Shown here piece after piece: positions 22,739 to 23,770 of a DNA stretch of 23,770 bases; positions within the stretch are counted from its first letter, which is position 1; each line of letters begins with the position of its first letter. A program made the translations under genes and the position numbers. The notes beneath the pieces were generated by a model. It was not told the origin of the DNA. It ran no database searches and was given only the letters and a program-made list of their open reading frames with translations. Origin of the DNA: UMGS1307 sp964523005 (lineage in GTDB: Bacteria > Bacillota > Clostridia > Oscillospirales > CAG-382); the NCBI GenBank assembly GCA_964523005.1, contig CAZFZL010000012.1, positions 1 through 23,770 on the forward strand, in the 5' to 3' direction.

Positions 22739-23770
22739 TTATGCTCTGCGTTTCTTTATTACAAGTGCAACGGATCCGGCAAGGATCATTGCGAGAACTG
22801 CAATAACATAAGGTGTGTAGTCGCCGGTTTCAGGAGTGCCGGGATCTGATTCAATCGGTGCCGGAATCTCTTCGATGCCGTAAGCTTCGAATTCGGAGAC
22901 AAAGGCGAAGGAGAAGCCGTCTGCGATGCCTTTATAGGTGCAGAGTGCTACGTAGCGAACGTCGACAGTGGAGTCGAGCTCAAGCTCAAGTGCGTAGTTC
23001 TTCCACTCGTCGTCAGAGAGAGCTATAGCGTCTGTATCAGTCTCAACGTCGCCGATGTAGTAGAATGTTTGACCGTCTTCGGAGCCGTAGAAGGAAACCG
23101 TTGCAGGAATTCCTATACCCCAGCCCTTGTGAGCGTAGTAGCCTACGAGTTTAGCAACGGACTTTGTTTCGCCGAGATCAATAATGGAGAGATATCTGCC
23201 GAGGTTTCCGATATTGTCTGTGCCCGCGAGACCTATCCATGCAGGATCGCCGCAGTTTCCGTCGGGAGCGAGGATGCCGTCGGTAAGTTCTTTTCCGTCA
23301 GTATCTGCGTAACTTGGGCTCACTTCACAGATGAATCTGTAGGGAGCGTTAAGAGCGAGGTTGATTGCGCCGATCTGATATGCATCTTTGTCGATAGCCG
23401 TGAGCGTAAGAGCACCGTCGATGTATTCATAAGCAAGGCTTACGGACGGGAAGTCGATTGCGATGTATGAGTTGAAGTCGCGCGAGCAGGTGAGAAGCTC
23501 AAGGTTGATGTTGTAAAGACGAGCAGTCTGTCCTTCAACGAGCGTCTTCACGAAGTTGTAGTTAGCGTTGCCTTCGGTGGTGCATTCATTGGGAGCGTCT
23601 TTGTAGGAGCCCCAGTACCAAGGTTCTGCTACTTCTGTGGGAGCTTCGGCTGTGTCGCCTTTGTCATATGCTTCTTTTGCTGCGAGATAATCCCTGTATG
23701 CCTGACAGAGGTCCTGCCAGTTGTTTCCGAGGTTGGATACGAATACGAATCCGCCCGCGGGAACGGTTAT
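22739..23770 (-). CDS. Large surface protein with discoidin-like domain and TPETGD signal (5' end missing)
   Basis: The frame is open from the window edge (23770) to the stop at 22739-22741, giving 343 visible residues. The in-frame GTG at 23551 is internal, because coding continues upstream of it (ITVPAGGFVFVSNLG, then AYRDYLAAKEAYDKGD). The middle part resembles an F5/8 type C (discoidin) domain: ELTDGILAPDG, SIIDLGETKSVAKLVGYY, IPATVSFYGSEDGQTF, VRYVALCTYK, FVSEFEAYGIEE; such domains usually bind sugars or glycans. The C-terminus is a short Pro/Glu linker, TPETGD, a hydrophobic segment and KKRRA, the same sorting-like signal as the neighbouring protein. It is inferred to be a wall-anchored glycan-binding or adhesive protein; the catalytic or other N-terminal part is outside the window. 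Confidence 0.82.
   Translation of the reverse strand: MTVPAGGFVFVSNLGNNWQDLCQAYRDYLAAKEAYDKGDTAEAPTEVAEPWYWGSYKDAPNECTTEGNANYNFVKTLVEGQTARLYNINLELLTCSRDFNSYIAIDFPSVSLAYEYIDGALTLTAIDKDAYQIGAINLALNAPYRFICEVSPSYADTDGKELTDGILAPDGNCGDPAWIGLAGTDNIGNLGRYLSIIDLGETKSVAKLVGYYAHKGWGIGIPATVSFYGSEDGQTFYYIGDVETDTDAIALSDDEWKNYALELELDSTVDVRYVALCTYKGIADGFSFAFVSEFEAYGIEEIPAPIESDPGTPETGDYTPYVIAVLAMILAGSVALVIKKRRA

Noticed and set aside
23549..23551. GTG at 23551 as the start of the last surface protein
   Set aside because: The frame stays open for a further 73 codons to the window edge with sensible protein sequence, so the gene continues upstream.
1..23770. Mobile elements, CRISPR arrays, tRNA/rRNA genes, prophage
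   Set aside because: I saw no transposase or integrase motifs, no regular spaced repeats, and no tRNA- or rRNA-like stretches; coding density is high and operons are tidy throughout.

Overview
The window reads as a chromosomal stretch from an uncultured-type Firmicute, most likely a gut-associated clostridium of the Oscillospirales/Ruminococcaceae kind. The evidence is a fibro-slime surface protein, surface proteins ending in a TPETGD sorting-like signal with a basic tail, an NRPS ending in a reductase domain, a 7TM-type sensor kinase, and consensus SigA promoters and AGGAGG-type ribosome binding sites. This placement rests on family knowledge and style; no rRNA or other marker gene is present.

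Left region (2-4957, plus strand). A large secreted fibro-slime/Ig-like protein, cut by the window edge, is followed after 29 bp by an 82-residue peptide gene with a perfect ribosome binding site. Then come a strong stem-loop, an HPr-kinase-like protein, a radical SAM/SPASM peptide maturase and a small PqqD-type peptide-binding protein, the last three overlapping one another. Together they look like a RiPP (ribosomally made, modified peptide) locus in which the PqqD-like protein binds the leader, the radical SAM enzyme modifies the core, and the kinase may phosphorylate it. No lasso cyclase, lanthipeptide synthetase, dedicated protease or transporter is in view, so it fits no textbook class that I can name. 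A bidirectional terminator closes it at 4971-5010.

Middle region (5021-17247, minus strand, transcribed right to left). One five-gene operon starts from a consensus promoter at 17309-17337. Its genes are a 2421-residue NRPS (C-A-T-C-A-T-reductase), a membrane sensor histidine kinase, a response regulator with an HD-GYP c-di-GMP phosphodiesterase output, an acyl-AMP ligase and an acyl carrier protein. The inferred chemistry is as follows: the ligase loads a fatty acid on the ACP, the first condensation domain N-acylates amino acid 1, amino acid 2 is added, and the reductase frees an N-acyl dipeptide aldehyde (or alcohol). Peptide aldehydes of this general sort from gut clostridia are known protease inhibitors. 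A complete kinase/HD-GYP pair inside the biosynthetic operon is the unusual part.

Right region (17406-23770). A PHP-family metallophosphoesterase (minus) and a TldD-TldE-ComF operon (plus) diverge from two back-to-back promoters. A hairpin separates the ComF gene from two convergent minus-strand cell-surface genes, the second running off the window. Both surface proteins end in TPETGD sorting-like signals and appear to share a module. No tRNA, rRNA, CRISPR array, insertion sequence or integrase was recognised, and no gene-free stretch exceeds about 260 bases.
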